Shown: piece by piece, positions 1 through 8,513 of the stretch
Layout: each line of letters opens with the position of its first letter
Numbering within the stretch: position 1 is the first letter of the stretch
Assembly: GCF_008039615.1 (NCBI RefSeq)
Contig: NZ_VDUZ01000029.1
Coordinates: forward strand, 1-64,000
DNA length: 64,000 nt
Reading direction: 5' to 3'
Source of the DNA: Vineibacter terrae
Lineage (GTDB): Bacteria; Pseudomonadota; Alphaproteobacteria; Reyranellales; Reyranellaceae
Notes under the pieces: model-generated
The model's input: the letters and a program-made list of their open reading frames with translations, nothing else
Told to the model about the DNA's origin: nothing
Databases searched by the model: none
Position numbers and translations under genes: made by a program

Positions 1-58
1 CACGCGCGCACCGGCGCGAAAGCGCCGGATCATGAGCGCGCGTGGACGCGCGCGGTCC
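1..58. repeat. Family D GC-rich hairpin repeat (edge copy)
   Basis: Two short inverted repeats lie at the window edge: GGCGCGAAAGCGCC, and a GCGCGCGTGGACGCGCGC core ending in GGTCCG. The core recurs in inverted orientation at the end of the FAD oxidoreductase gene near 2464. It follows the stop of the exonuclease gene. Its left part may continue beyond the window. Confidence 0.5.
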
Positions 59-64
59 GAAAGG

Positions 65-859
65 CTACCCGGCCACCGCCGCGTCGAGCTCGACCCATAC
101 CGGCACGTGGTCCGACGGCTCCGGCCGGCCGCGCTCGGCCCGGTCGATGCCGCAGGCCTTCAGGCGATCGGTGGCCTGTGGCGAGAGCAGCAGGTGGTCG
201 ATGCGCAGGCCGTTGTTCTTGGGCCAGGCGCCGGCCTGGTAGTCCCAGAAGCTGTAGGCCTGCACGCCCGGGTGCAGGGCGCGGAAAGCGTCGGTGTAGC
301 CGAGGTTGAGGATGGCGCGCAGCGCCTGGCGCGACTCCGGCCGGCACAGCGCGTCGTTGGCCCAGGCGATGGGATCGTAGACGTCCTTGTCGGTGGGGCA
401 GACGTTGTAGTCGCCGGCCAGCACCACCAGCGCCTCGCTGTCGAGCAGCTCGTGGGCACGCTGGTGCAGCCGCCGCATGAAGGCGAGCTTGTAGGGAAAC
501 TTCTCAGTACCGACCGGATTGCCATTGGGCAGGTAGATCGACGCCACGTGCAAGGGCCCGGCGCTGGTCGCGAAGCGCGCCTCGACATAGCGCGCCTGGA
601 CATCGCCGTCATCGCCGGGCAGGGCCCGGTTGATGACCTCGGGCTGGGTGCGCGACACCAGCGCCACGCCGTTCCAGCTCTTCTGGCCGACGACGGCGCA
701 GCAATAGCCCGCCGCCTCGACCTCCAGGCGCGGGAACTGGTCGTCCTGGCACTTGATCTCCTGCAGCAGCAGCACGTCCGGCTGGGCCCGCTTGAGCCAG
801 TCCGTGAGGTTGCCGGTGCGCCGGCGCACCGAGTTGATGTTCCAGGTCGCGATCTTCAT
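65..859 (-). CDS. xth: Exodeoxyribonuclease III (AP endonuclease family)
   Basis: This is a 264-residue Mg-dependent AP endonuclease and 3'-5' exonuclease of base-excision repair, acting in the cytoplasm. The exonuclease-endonuclease-phosphatase fold is clear: MKIATWNINSVR at the N-terminus, the metal-binding Glu in LLQEIK (about residue 34), SIYLPNG near 108, GDYN near 149-152, and the catalytic SDH near 249-251. Length matches the XthA family. An upstream in-frame ATG at 931 would add 24 residues with no family counterpart, so the start at 859 is preferred. It is transcribed away from the FAD oxidoreductase; a family A palindrome lies in the divergent gap. Assignment is firm; which XthA paralogue it is cannot be told from the sequence alone. 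Confidence 0.95.
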   Translation of the reverse strand: MKIATWNINSVRRRTGNLTDWLKRAQPDVLLLQEIKCQDDQFPRLEVEAAGYCCAVVGQKSWNGVALVSRTQPEVINRALPGDDGDVQARYVEARFATSAGPLHVASIYLPNGNPVGTEKFPYKLAFMRRLHQRAHELLDSEALVVLAGDYNVCPTDKDVYDPIAWANDALCRPESRQALRAILNLGYTDAFRALHPGVQAYSFWDYQAGAWPKNNGLRIDHLLLSPQATDRLKACGIDRAERGRPEPSDHVPVWVELDAAVAG

Positions 860-936
860 GGCCGCACCATCGCAAGTCTGCGATGCGAAGGGAAGGTTTA
901 CGGGTGCGGCCGGAGCGGTATCATTGTCCACGCACC

Positions 937-1018
937 GTCATCCCGAGCGCAGCGAGGGATCTCCCGGAAAGGAGAACGCGTTCTTGCAAGCGGGAGATCC
1001 CTCGCTGCGCTCGGGATA
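937..1018. repeat. Family A palindrome, copy A1
   Basis: Left arm GTCATCCCGAGCGCAGCGAG and a near-perfect inverted right arm are separated by a short variable loop. The right end reads GGGATACG instead of the usual GGGATGAC. It sits in the divergent gap between xth and the FAD oxidoreductase. Confidence 0.85.
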
Positions 1019-1055
1019 CGGTCTGTGCGTTCAAAATGACGCTGGGGCGTGTTCC

Positions 1056-2519
1056 ATGGCCGAAGGGCGCTTGTTCTTCACGTCGGAGATATTCGAAGGC
1101 GGCCGCCGTCGCCGGCGCGTGGCCCGGCCACAAAAGACCTGGGTCGAGCCCTCGCGCACCCTGCCGGTGTTCGCCGAGTGCGACGTGCTGGTGGTGGGCG
1201 GCGGGCCGGCCGGCACGGCCGCCGCGGTGAGCGCCGCGCGGCTGGGCGCCGATGTCGTGCTGCTGGAGCGCTACAACCATCTCGGCGGTCTGTCGACCGG
1301 CGGGCTGGTGTTCTGGATCGATCGCATGACCGACTGGGATGGCAAGCCGGTGATCCGCGGCTTCGCCGAGGAGGTCTTCGACCGCCTGCCCAAGGAGTAT
1401 GTCTGTGGCCCGGCGCGCGCCGACTGGGGCTCGCGCGATGCCGCCACCGCCGCCTACTGGTCGCTGCGCGCCGCAGCCTTCCACGGCATCGTCACGTGGT
1501 CGCCCATGGTCTGCCCGGAGCGCCTGAAGCTGGTGTCGCTCGACATGGTCGAGGAGGCCGGCGCGCGGCTGGCGCTGCACGGCTGGGCCTCGGTGCCGGT
1601 CGTCGAGGACGGCGCCGTGAAGGGCGTCGTCTTCGAAAGCAAGGAGGGGCGGCAGGCGATCCTCGCCAAGGTCACGGTCGACGCCACGGGCGACGGTGAC
1701 ATCTTCCATCGCGCCGGTGTGCCGTCGGAGAACGACATCGAGAAGAACGACATCCACCACTGCATGAACACGGCCTGGATATGGGCCGGCGTCGACATGA
1801 AGCGGTGGATGGATTTCCGGACCTCGGATCCCGACGGCTACAGCGCCTTCATGGCGCTGGGCCGCGAGAAGGTGCGGCACTTCGAGCGGCCCTTCACCTC
1901 GTGGCGCGATGACGTGGCGCTGTTCATGGGGCCGCGCCAGTCGGGCTTCGATGCGCTGAACGTCGATGACCTCACCGAGGTCGAGACGCTGTGCCGGCGT
2001 CTGATGTGGCAGCACCTGGAGGTGTTCCGCGCCCACGCGCCGGGCTTCGCCAACGCCTATCCCGTGCAGAGCGCGCCGCAGATGGGCGTGCGCCACACGC
2101 GGCGCATGGTCGGTGTCGAGAAGGTCGTGCGCGCGCAATGGGATGACGGCACGCCGCTGTCGAGCGAGGTCGGCGTCAGCCCCTCGCTGTCACCCAGGTT
2201 CCGCAATATCTCGGTGCCCTATGGCGCGCTGCTGCCGCGCGCCGTCGACGGGCTGCTGGCCCCCGGCCGGCACCTGTCGTGCGATGCCACCTCGCATTCC
2301 TTCATGCGCGAAATCCCGCAATGCTGGCTCACCGGCCACGCCGCCGGGGCCGCCGCGGCGCTGGCCGCGTCCGTCGGCGTGGCGCCGCGCGCGCTGGACG
2401 TCACGGTGCTCCAGAGTGCCCTCCAGAAGCAGGGCGCTTACGTGCGGCCGTCTGCTTCTTCGGACCGCGCGCGTCCACGCGCGCAATCGCCCGCAGCGGA
2501 GCGCAAGGCGATATCCTGA
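1056..2519 (+). CDS. FAD-dependent oxidoreductase
   Basis: This 487-residue flavoprotein has a Rossmann FAD-binding signature, GGGPAG at residues 48-53, followed by the LLERYNHLGG strand that holds the ribose. A second dinucleotide-fold signature, DATGDGD, lies mid-protein. The family (FAD_oxidored) oxidises unknown organic substrates; no substrate can be inferred here. The frame stays open upstream to 753, but that extension runs through palindrome A1, so the ATG at 1056 (MAEGRLFF) is preferred. The last 18 or so residues are encoded by a family D repeat and are rich in Arg, Ala and Ser, unlike the conserved C-terminal helix before them. No operon partner is evident; the next gene is convergent. 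Confidence 0.85.
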   Translation: MAEGRLFFTSEIFEGGRRRRRVARPQKTWVEPSRTLPVFAECDVLVVGGGPAGTAAAVSAARLGADVVLLERYNHLGGLSTGGLVFWIDRMTDWDGKPVIRGFAEEVFDRLPKEYVCGPARADWGSRDAATAAYWSLRAAAFHGIVTWSPMVCPERLKLVSLDMVEEAGARLALHGWASVPVVEDGAVKGVVFESKEGRQAILAKVTVDATGDGDIFHRAGVPSENDIEKNDIHHCMNTAWIWAGVDMKRWMDFRTSDPDGYSAFMALGREKVRHFERPFTSWRDDVALFMGPRQSGFDALNVDDLTEVETLCRRLMWQHLEVFRAHAPGFANAYPVQSAPQMGVRHTRRMVGVEKVVRAQWDDGTPLSSEVGVSPSLSPRFRNISVPYGALLPRAVDGLLAPGRHLSCDATSHSFMREIPQCWLTGHAAGAAAALAASVGVAPRALDVTVLQSALQKQGAYVRPSASSDRARPRAQSPAAERKAIS

Positions 2520-2569
2520 CTGTCGGCGCTTGCGCGCCAATGCGGGCGTGGACGCCCGCGATCCGACAT
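2464..2569. repeat. Family D inverted repeat overlapping the 3' end of a gene
   Basis: GGACCGCGCGCGTCCACGCG at the left and a mirrored GGGCGTGGACGCCCGCGATCC at the right flank a GC-rich middle. The left half is translated as the C-terminus of the FAD oxidoreductase (stop at 2519). The right half reaches the stop of erpA. As a hairpin between convergent genes it could act as a bidirectional terminator. Confidence 0.6.
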
Positions 2570-2925
2570 CACACGCTGAACGAGTTGCCGCAGCCGCACG
2601 AGCTGCTGGCGTTGGGATTCTTGATCTGGAACGAGGCGCCGACCATCTCGGTGACGTAGTCGATCTGGCTGCCCTTGAGCAGCTCCAGCGAGGCGCTGTC
2701 GATCAGCACCCGGGCGCCGTCCTTCTCGATCACGACGTCGTCGTCGCCCGTGTTGGTGTCGAAATCGAACATGTACTGGAAGCCCGAGCAGCCGCCGCCG
2801 TTGACCGCCACGCGCAGCTTGGCTTCGGCGGACTCGCGCGACAGCAGGAAGGCGATGCGCTTGGCGGCGCTGTCGCTCAGCGTCACCTGGGCATCGACCG
2901 GGACATCGATGAAGGCATCCGGCAT
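2569..2925 (-). CDS. erpA: Iron-sulfur cluster insertion protein ErpA
   Basis: This 118-residue A-type carrier passes Fe-S clusters to apo-enzymes in the cytoplasm. The three ligand cysteines of the family are visible: one in GGGCSGFQY and two in the C-terminal CGCG. The HesB/IscA core is complete and of normal length. The frame is open upstream to 3015, but MPDAFIDVPV at 2925 gives the family-standard N-terminus. It is convergent with the FAD oxidoreductase and divergent from the SapC gene. No isc or suf genes lie nearby, which is usual for erpA. IscA or SufA are less likely given the sequence around the last cysteines. Confidence 0.93.
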   Translation of the reverse strand: MPDAFIDVPVDAQVTLSDSAAKRIAFLLSRESAEAKLRVAVNGGGCSGFQYMFDFDTNTGDDDVVIEKDGARVLIDSASLELLKGSQIDYVTEMVGASFQIKNPNASSSCGCGNSFSV

Positions 2926-3112
2926 GGCTCGAACCTTGTCTGGCGGGCCGCGTCCGGCCCTTCTCGTGCCTAATGTGGTGCTGCCGGCGGGACTGTCAAC
3001 CAAATGCAGGTCCAAGTCGGTCGGACGCCACCGAAAACAATGGCTCCGCGCCGGTTCGGATTATAAAATTGCATGACTGGTCATTAGCCACACTAAAAGC
3101 GGGGATTTTGTC

Positions 3113-3871
3113 GTGTCCACACCTGTCAGCCAGACGCCGGCCCCGCCCATGCCATTGTTCTACACCCAGCCGGCACCGGTCGACGCCAATCGGCACAGGG
3201 GCAAGTCGCTGCGCGACAATCCCGGCTTCGGCTTCTCGGTGCGCACCAATTCCGTGCCGGTGAGCGGCGCCGAGTTCGCGCTGGCGCAGCGCCACTACCC
3301 GATCGTGTTCTCGGGTCAGGACGGGGCCGTGCCGGTGGCGGTGCTGGGGCTGCGGGCTGACGAGAACCTGTTCGTGCGCCGCGACGGCACCTGGGAGCCC
3401 AACCTCTACATTCCGGCCTATGTGCGCCGCTATCCGTTCGTCTTCATCGAGGCGGCGGGCGGCCAGCTCATCCTGGCGATCGACGAGGGCGGCGGCTTCG
3501 TCGTCGACGGCGGCAAGCTGCCGCTGTTCGATGCCGAGAACAAGCCCACCAACCTGGTCAACAGCGCGCTGCAATTCTGCGCCGCCTATCAGAACAACCA
3601 CAAGGCGACGGCCGAGTATGTCGCGGCCCTGCAGGCCAACGACGTGCTGGTCGACAACCAGGCGCAGGCCACGATCGCCGGCACCGAGCGCCTGTCGCTG
3701 GCCGGCTTCAAGGTGGTCGACGAGGCCCGGTTCAACAAGCTGCCGGCCGCCACCCTGGAAGCCTGGCGGGAGAAGGGCTGGCTGGCCTGGACCTACGCCC
3801 ACCTGCTGTCGTTCGGCTGCTGGAACGCGCTCGCCAACCTCGCCGCCGAGCGCAAGAAGGCGGCGGCATAA
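3113..3871 (+). CDS. SapC family protein
   Basis: This 252-residue protein matches the proteobacterial SapC family by its N-terminal NPGFGFSV segment, the VPVSGAEF and HYPIVF motifs, and LYIPAYVRRYPF in the middle. The family was named for a Campylobacter surface-array locus, but its role in alphaproteobacteria is unproven, so surface-layer function should not be assumed. The start is GTG at 3113. A purine stretch lies just upstream. No membrane segment or clear signal peptide is seen. It is a single gene followed directly by palindrome A2. Confidence 0.85.
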   Translation: MSTPVSQTPAPPMPLFYTQPAPVDANRHRGKSLRDNPGFGFSVRTNSVPVSGAEFALAQRHYPIVFSGQDGAVPVAVLGLRADENLFVRRDGTWEPNLYIPAYVRRYPFVFIEAAGGQLILAIDEGGGFVVDGGKLPLFDAENKPTNLVNSALQFCAAYQNNHKATAEYVAALQANDVLVDNQAQATIAGTERLSLAGFKVVDEARFNKLPAATLEAWREKGWLAWTYAHLLSFGCWNALANLAAERKKAAA

Positions 3872-3884
3872 CCCGATACACACT

Positions 3885-3971
3885 GTCATCCCGAGCGTAG
3901 CGAGGGATCTCCCCCGAATGACGCACTCGTGCGCCCGTCCGCAGGAGATCCCTCGCTGCGCTCGGGATGAC
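3885..3971. repeat. Family A palindrome, copy A2
   Basis: Full copy: GTCATCCCGAGCGTAGCGAG on the left and CTCGCTGCGCTCGGGATGAC on the right. It fills the gap between the convergent SapC and FecR-domain genes, starting 14 bases after the SapC stop and ending 10 bases before the FecR gene's stop codon. Confidence 0.9.
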
Positions 3972-3980
3972 AGGATCTCC

Positions 3981-6839
3981 CTACCGCTTGCCAGCGAAGA
4001 TGCCGGTGGCGCGGTAGGCGGCGCCGTTGATCGCGAAGCTGCCGGCCTGGTAGGCGACCGGGTCGGTCGGGCTGCGGAAGAAGGAGCCGTTCAGCGCGCC
4101 GCTGCGGCCACCGCCGGTGACCGTGGCGACGAAGTCCCGCGGCGTCCGTGGCGCGGCGGAGGGGCCGGTGTAGTCGGTGCCGTCGAAGCTGGTGATCGCC
4201 ACCGAGCCCGAGCGGGTGCCGAAGTTCCAGGCCTGGCGGTAGCCGCCGGCTGCAACGTAGCGGTCGTTGCCGTTGGTGACGTTGCCGATGATGTGGCCGC
4301 TGTAGGAGGCGGTGCCGTAGACCGGGATCTGCGCCACGCTCGCGAGCTCGCCGGCGACCCAGGTTCCCAGGTGCATGCGGTCGCGCTGGCCAGCGCGCGG
4401 GCCGCTGTCGTAGCGCACATCGCCGGCCCAATATCCCCACGACAGGTATTGGCAGTCGCAGAAGCTCACGCCGCTGGGCAGGAGGTTCTGCACCGGCACG
4501 CTGGACTGGGTCACGGCGAACACCCGCGCATCGGCGGGATTGCCGTGGCCGTAGGTGGCGCCGACCGTGGCGCTCTGCGCCATCGCGAAATTGGCGTCGT
4601 CGATGAAAGCCGAGCGTGACCGGTTGGGCCCCGAGAGGCCGCCGAGCGCCAGGGTCAGGTCGGGATGGTGGTGATGATGGCCGGCACGCTTCAGCCGCAG
4701 CGTCGCCTCGACGCGGTTGCTGGACGCGTCGGTGGTGATGCCGACATCGGTCGGGCGCCTGTTGCGCAGGCTGTATTCGGAGATGTTGCCTGACGCGTCG
4801 ACCGTCTCGACATTGGCGCCGGCATAGCCGTTCATCGGGCGCGTGGTCCGCCGGCTGCCGAGCCCGTCGGGCACCGCCGCCGGCACCGCGAGCGCGAGCG
4901 GATAGTAGCTGTCGGTCGAGCTCAGGTTGTCCAGCGGCTGCCGCAGGGCCGCCTGCTGCGTGCGCGTGCTGTCGTTGATGCCGTTGGTCACCAGGCTGTC
5001 GGGGCCGAGCACCATGTATTCGGCGTGCGGGCCGTAGATCGCGGTCCCGGTCTGGGTTTCCATCGTCGAGGCCGCCGACGCGAAGCGCACGGTGTGGTCG
5101 CTGGCCGCGGCGCGCAGCGAGCCGCTGAACAGGCCGGACAGCGCGATCGCGTCAGGCTTGGTGTAGTCGGTGATGTAGGTCGCCAGCATCAGCCCGATGT
5201 AAGAGGACTGCGCGCTGCCCTGGCCCACGATCCCGAGCGAGGCCTGCATCGCCACCGCACGCTGGTTGGGATCGGGCGCGCTGGCGATCAGCGGCACGTG
5301 CGCGTTGGGCGAGTAGACCGACAGCAGCGGCGAGTTGAAGGCCGAGAGGATGGCGGGCCGCAGCGCGTCCTGCGGCGGCACGAAGGCGGTCGGCGAGGTC
5401 AGGGTTGCCGACTGGACGCCGACCAGGACATGGGCGCCGAACCCGGAGATCGGCAGGCCGTCGCTGGCCGTGGGCGTGCCGCCGAACACGCCGCTGAGCT
5501 TGTCCGGGGCGTTGTTGGGCACGAAGACATAGGCGAAGAAATCACCACCGACCGATGTCAGCCCCAGGCCGGTCAGCGGCCCGAAGCTCGAGCTGGTGTT
5601 GCCGGCGGTGAGCGTCACGGCCGCGCCGGGACTCCAGGGCAGGGTGAACGCGGCGCCGCTCTGGGTGGTGAGCGCCAGCGTCGTGCCGCCGACCACCGAA
5701 GCGCTGATCAGCGCCGCGTTGTTGGCCGGATCGCGCGGCGCGGCCAGCGTGGCGTTGTTGAACTGGGTGTAGGGCCGGTCGGCGATGTAGCGCCCCTGGC
5801 CCGGGATCAACACCACGCTGGGTGGTGCTGGCGGCGGTGGCGGTGCCGGCGGCGAGGGCGGCTGCGCCTGTGGCGGCTGGGGCTGGGGCGTCGTCGGCTG
5901 GGGCTGGGGCTGGGGTTGCGGTGCCGGTGGCTGCGGCGCGGCCTGCTGCACCGGCTCGGGCGGCGGCGGTTGCTGCGACGGTCCGGTCGGGCCGGGCGGT
6001 GCCGGCAGGAGGAAGGATTGCCCCGACCGGCTGTTGGCATCGGCGCTGGCCGTGTTGGTCAGCTGCGCCATCGTGGTGGCGGACGCCGTGCCGTTGGCCG
6101 TGGTCGCGGGCGCGATGGCGCCGGGGGCCAAGGCGGAGTTCACGCCGCTCACGCCGGATTGCGCCAGCCCCTGCTCGATGCTGGACGGTGCCGGCGTGCC
6201 CGCGGCCGACGCTGGCCGCGACGCTTCCAGGGCGCCGTTGGGCGCCGCCAGCTCGGTGCGCAGCGCCAGGCGCGGCTCGCCCGGCCGCCGTCCGGTCGCG
6301 ATCTCGATGATCGACCCGGGGCGGCGCGCGACCTCCTCGCCGTTGGCGTTGGTGACCCGCATGCGCTCGCCGAACAGGAAGAACGCCTTCACGGCCGTCG
6401 GCACCGAGGCGTCGATCACGCTGATGCCGCCGCGGATGCCGATCGTGGCGGCGGGCGTCTTGACCACGGCTTCCGACGACTTGGTGATGTTGCCGCCGAC
6501 CAGGCGGAACACGCCCTTGGTGACGGTGACCGCGATGTCGCCCGCCTTCTTGTCCGGGTCGTAGACGTAGCGGTCGATCACGATCTGGCTGCTGGGCCCG
6601 ATGGTGAGCGCCGTGCCGTCGTTGAACAGCAGGTGGGCCCGGTCGTTGGCCGACGTGCGGATCGCTTCGTTGGCGACGACGTCGGTGCCGACGCGCAGGA
6701 TGCGGTCCTGCTGCGCCGGCGGCGTGCCGATCGGCTCGCCTGCTGCCGAGCTGGTGACGCCGACCTTGGACTGCGCGCCGACACCGTGCAGCGCCAGCAT
6801 GGTGGCGCACAACAGCCCAGGAACGGAGGTCATCCTCAT
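3981..6839 (-). CDS. FecR-domain protein with proline-rich linker and C-terminal TbpB-like barrel
   Basis: This is a 952-residue secreted or surface protein. In order: a signal peptide (residues 1-22, hydrophobic core LLCATMLALHGV, then GAQS) with no lipobox; a FecR domain (about 40-160, with a TIGIRGG motif); an Ala/Ser-rich stretch; a Pro/Gln repeat linker (about 283-345); a long middle region; a run of five histidines near 720; an FCDC...WGYW motif near 795; and a C-terminal beta-rich domain (about 845-952) with alternating Gly/aromatic strands as in TbpB-like lipoprotein barrels. FecR domains usually sense signals in the periplasm; here it is joined to a cargo-like barrel. The gene lies 28 bases downstream of the TPR/beta-barrel gene, surely one operon. 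I infer that the neighbour exports it. The ligand is unknown; the His run suggests metal or haem. Confidence 0.8.
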   Translation of the reverse strand: MRMTSVPGLLCATMLALHGVGAQSKVGVTSSAAGEPIGTPPAQQDRILRVGTDVVANEAIRTSANDRAHLLFNDGTALTIGPSSQIVIDRYVYDPDKKAGDIAVTVTKGVFRLVGGNITKSSEAVVKTPAATIGIRGGISVIDASVPTAVKAFFLFGERMRVTNANGEEVARRPGSIIEIATGRRPGEPRLALRTELAAPNGALEASRPASAAGTPAPSSIEQGLAQSGVSGVNSALAPGAIAPATTANGTASATTMAQLTNTASADANSRSGQSFLLPAPPGPTGPSQQPPPPEPVQQAAPQPPAPQPQPQPQPTTPQPQPPQAQPPSPPAPPPPPAPPSVVLIPGQGRYIADRPYTQFNNATLAAPRDPANNAALISASVVGGTTLALTTQSGAAFTLPWSPGAAVTLTAGNTSSSFGPLTGLGLTSVGGDFFAYVFVPNNAPDKLSGVFGGTPTASDGLPISGFGAHVLVGVQSATLTSPTAFVPPQDALRPAILSAFNSPLLSVYSPNAHVPLIASAPDPNQRAVAMQASLGIVGQGSAQSSYIGLMLATYITDYTKPDAIALSGLFSGSLRAAASDHTVRFASAASTMETQTGTAIYGPHAEYMVLGPDSLVTNGINDSTRTQQAALRQPLDNLSSTDSYYPLALAVPAAVPDGLGSRRTTRPMNGYAGANVETVDASGNISEYSLRNRRPTDVGITTDASSNRVEATLRLKRAGHHHHHPDLTLALGGLSGPNRSRSAFIDDANFAMAQSATVGATYGHGNPADARVFAVTQSSVPVQNLLPSGVSFCDCQYLSWGYWAGDVRYDSGPRAGQRDRMHLGTWVAGELASVAQIPVYGTASYSGHIIGNVTNGNDRYVAAGGYRQAWNFGTRSGSVAITSFDGTDYTGPSAAPRTPRDFVATVTGGGRSGALNGSFFRSPTDPVAYQAGSFAINGAAYRATGIFAGKR

Positions 6840-6867
6840 GATGTCTCTCCCTGCCGCCCGAGGCGGC

Positions 6868-8211
6868 TCAGAACCGCCATGTCATGCCGACCATGGCGAT
6901 GTAGTTGACGTAGGCGAAGTTGGGCAGCGTCGATGAGCGCGAGTTGCGGGCGCCCTGCACGACCACCGCGAGGCGCTCGGCGACCGGTATCTGCAGCGTC
7001 GCCGACAGGCGCCACTCGCGGTCGCGCCGCGTCGTGTTCGGATCGATGGTCGGGTCCGGCTCGGCATAGTTGTCCCACAGGCGCGCCGCGGAGAGCGCCA
7101 GCGAGATCTGGTCATCGGGCGCCCACGAGGGCCGTCCCATCGTCGCGATCAGGCCCACGCCCAGCAGCCATTCGTTGTAGGTCTCGAACGGCTTGTTGGC
7201 ATCGAAGCGGCCGATGCCGGCGGTGGCGCCCAGCGACAGCCACGGCAGCACCTGCCAGTCGGCCGACAGCCGCCCGAACTTCTCCCAGCCGGTGCGGAAA
7301 TCGTTGAACGGCCGCGTCGCGCTGTTGTGGTAGTCGCGCCGCCGCAGCTCGGCGACGAAGCCGGCCGACACGCTGGCCCATTTCTTGTCGATGTTGACGC
7401 CCAGGCCGGGCGCCACATATTCCGTCGACGAGCCCAGGATCACATAGTCGAATGCGGCATAGGGCCGGATGCTGACCTGCGGCAGCGCCGAGGGCAGCAG
7501 CCACAGGCGCGGGCCGCTCGACAGGCTGGCATAGAGCAGGTTGACGTCGGTGGCCTTGAACTGCCGCGCGACATAGAGCGTCCCCTGGGTGTCGAGCGCC
7601 TCGCCGCCCTGCGTGCCGAAATCCCACAGATGCTGGAAGGTGCCGATGATGAAGGCGTTCCAGTCCTTCCTGGACGTCGATTGCCGGTCGAGCTGCGCGT
7701 CGATGCCGCCGAAGCGGACGGTGCCGCCGGTGGGCGCGGCGTTGGCGTTCGACTGGTAGCGGAAGCCCCACAGCAGGCTGCCCGAGAATTTGTGCGGATT
7801 GATCTGGCGGTCGATCTCGGCCAGGAAGGCCTCGGCCCGCGTCCGCACCGTCGGCGGCACGTCCGGCAGGGCGAGTACGTCCGTCACGTAGCGGCGCGCC
7901 ACCTGGTACGAGCCCAGCCGGTAGTAGAGCACGCCGAGCTCCAGACGCACGCGCGGCAGGTTGGGCGCGATGATCAGCATGCGCTCCAGCGCGGCAACGG
8001 CGCCCTCCAGGTCGCCGACCTTGATCGCCAGCTCGACGAAGGCGAACGCCTTCTGGAGGTCGCCCGGATCGGTGATCATCGCCTTGAAAGCGGCATCATA
8101 GGCGGCACGGTCGGACGGCGCCGGCTGTGCCTGCGCGGTCGATCCAAGCGGCACGCCGCATGTCAGGCACAGGGACAGGAGTCCTGCCCGCAGCCACGTT
8201 GATCCACGCAA
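6868..8211 (-). CDS. TPR/outer-membrane beta-barrel protein, Slam-like
   Basis: This 447-residue protein has a signal peptide (residues 1-28, ending AQAQP), an N-terminal TPR-like helical region (about 33-135, with repeats such as GDLEGAVAALERML and LGVLYYRLGSY), and a C-terminal region of alternating amphipathic strands ending in MVGMTWRF, the terminal aromatic typical of outer-membrane barrels. This order is that of Slam proteins (surface lipoprotein assembly modulator), which move TbpB-like cargo to the cell surface. The next gene encodes a protein with a TbpB-like barrel, which supports that reading. Slam homology is my inference from architecture; a generic DUF560-type porin is the alternative. 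The start at 8211 gives the signal peptide. Confidence 0.72.
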   Translation of the reverse strand: MRGSTWLRAGLLSLCLTCGVPLGSTAQAQPAPSDRAAYDAAFKAMITDPGDLQKAFAFVELAIKVGDLEGAVAALERMLIIAPNLPRVRLELGVLYYRLGSYQVARRYVTDVLALPDVPPTVRTRAEAFLAEIDRQINPHKFSGSLLWGFRYQSNANAAPTGGTVRFGGIDAQLDRQSTSRKDWNAFIIGTFQHLWDFGTQGGEALDTQGTLYVARQFKATDVNLLYASLSSGPRLWLLPSALPQVSIRPYAAFDYVILGSSTEYVAPGLGVNIDKKWASVSAGFVAELRRRDYHNSATRPFNDFRTGWEKFGRLSADWQVLPWLSLGATAGIGRFDANKPFETYNEWLLGVGLIATMGRPSWAPDDQISLALSAARLWDNYAEPDPTIDPNTTRRDREWRLSATLQIPVAERLAVVVQGARNSRSSTLPNFAYVNYIAMVGMTWRF

Positions 8212-8513
8212 CTCACCCCCCGTGACTTGCGTTCTGCAAACTCCCCGGCCTCGTTACGACACACGATCCCCTGTGCCGCAGCATCGCCGCTGCGGCTGCG
8301 CGCATGCACGTGACGAAGCATTCAAATTGTCAAACGAACGACGTGGAGGCCACGGAACTGAAACGCGTACGCCATCGGCACACGCTCACCGCCGGCCCAC
8401 CTTCCCATCGGCAGTGTCGCACGCTGGGATGGCCGCGCCCCACACGGCCATCACATAGGAAACTTTATAGGATAATTCATGCCGGCGCAACCGAGCCGCC
8501 CGATCCGCGAGCG
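8212..8513. other. Intergenic region with AT-rich direct repeat; probable promoter region of the Slam-like operon
   Basis: No gene is supported in this 302-base gap between two minus-strand genes. Most of it is ordinary GC-rich sequence. One AT-rich patch stands out at 8453-8479, where ATAGGA occurs twice 12 bases apart (8455 and 8467), about 245-260 bases upstream of the Slam-like start. It may be an operator or promoter element. No terminator for the DMT gene is obvious. Confidence 0.4.
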
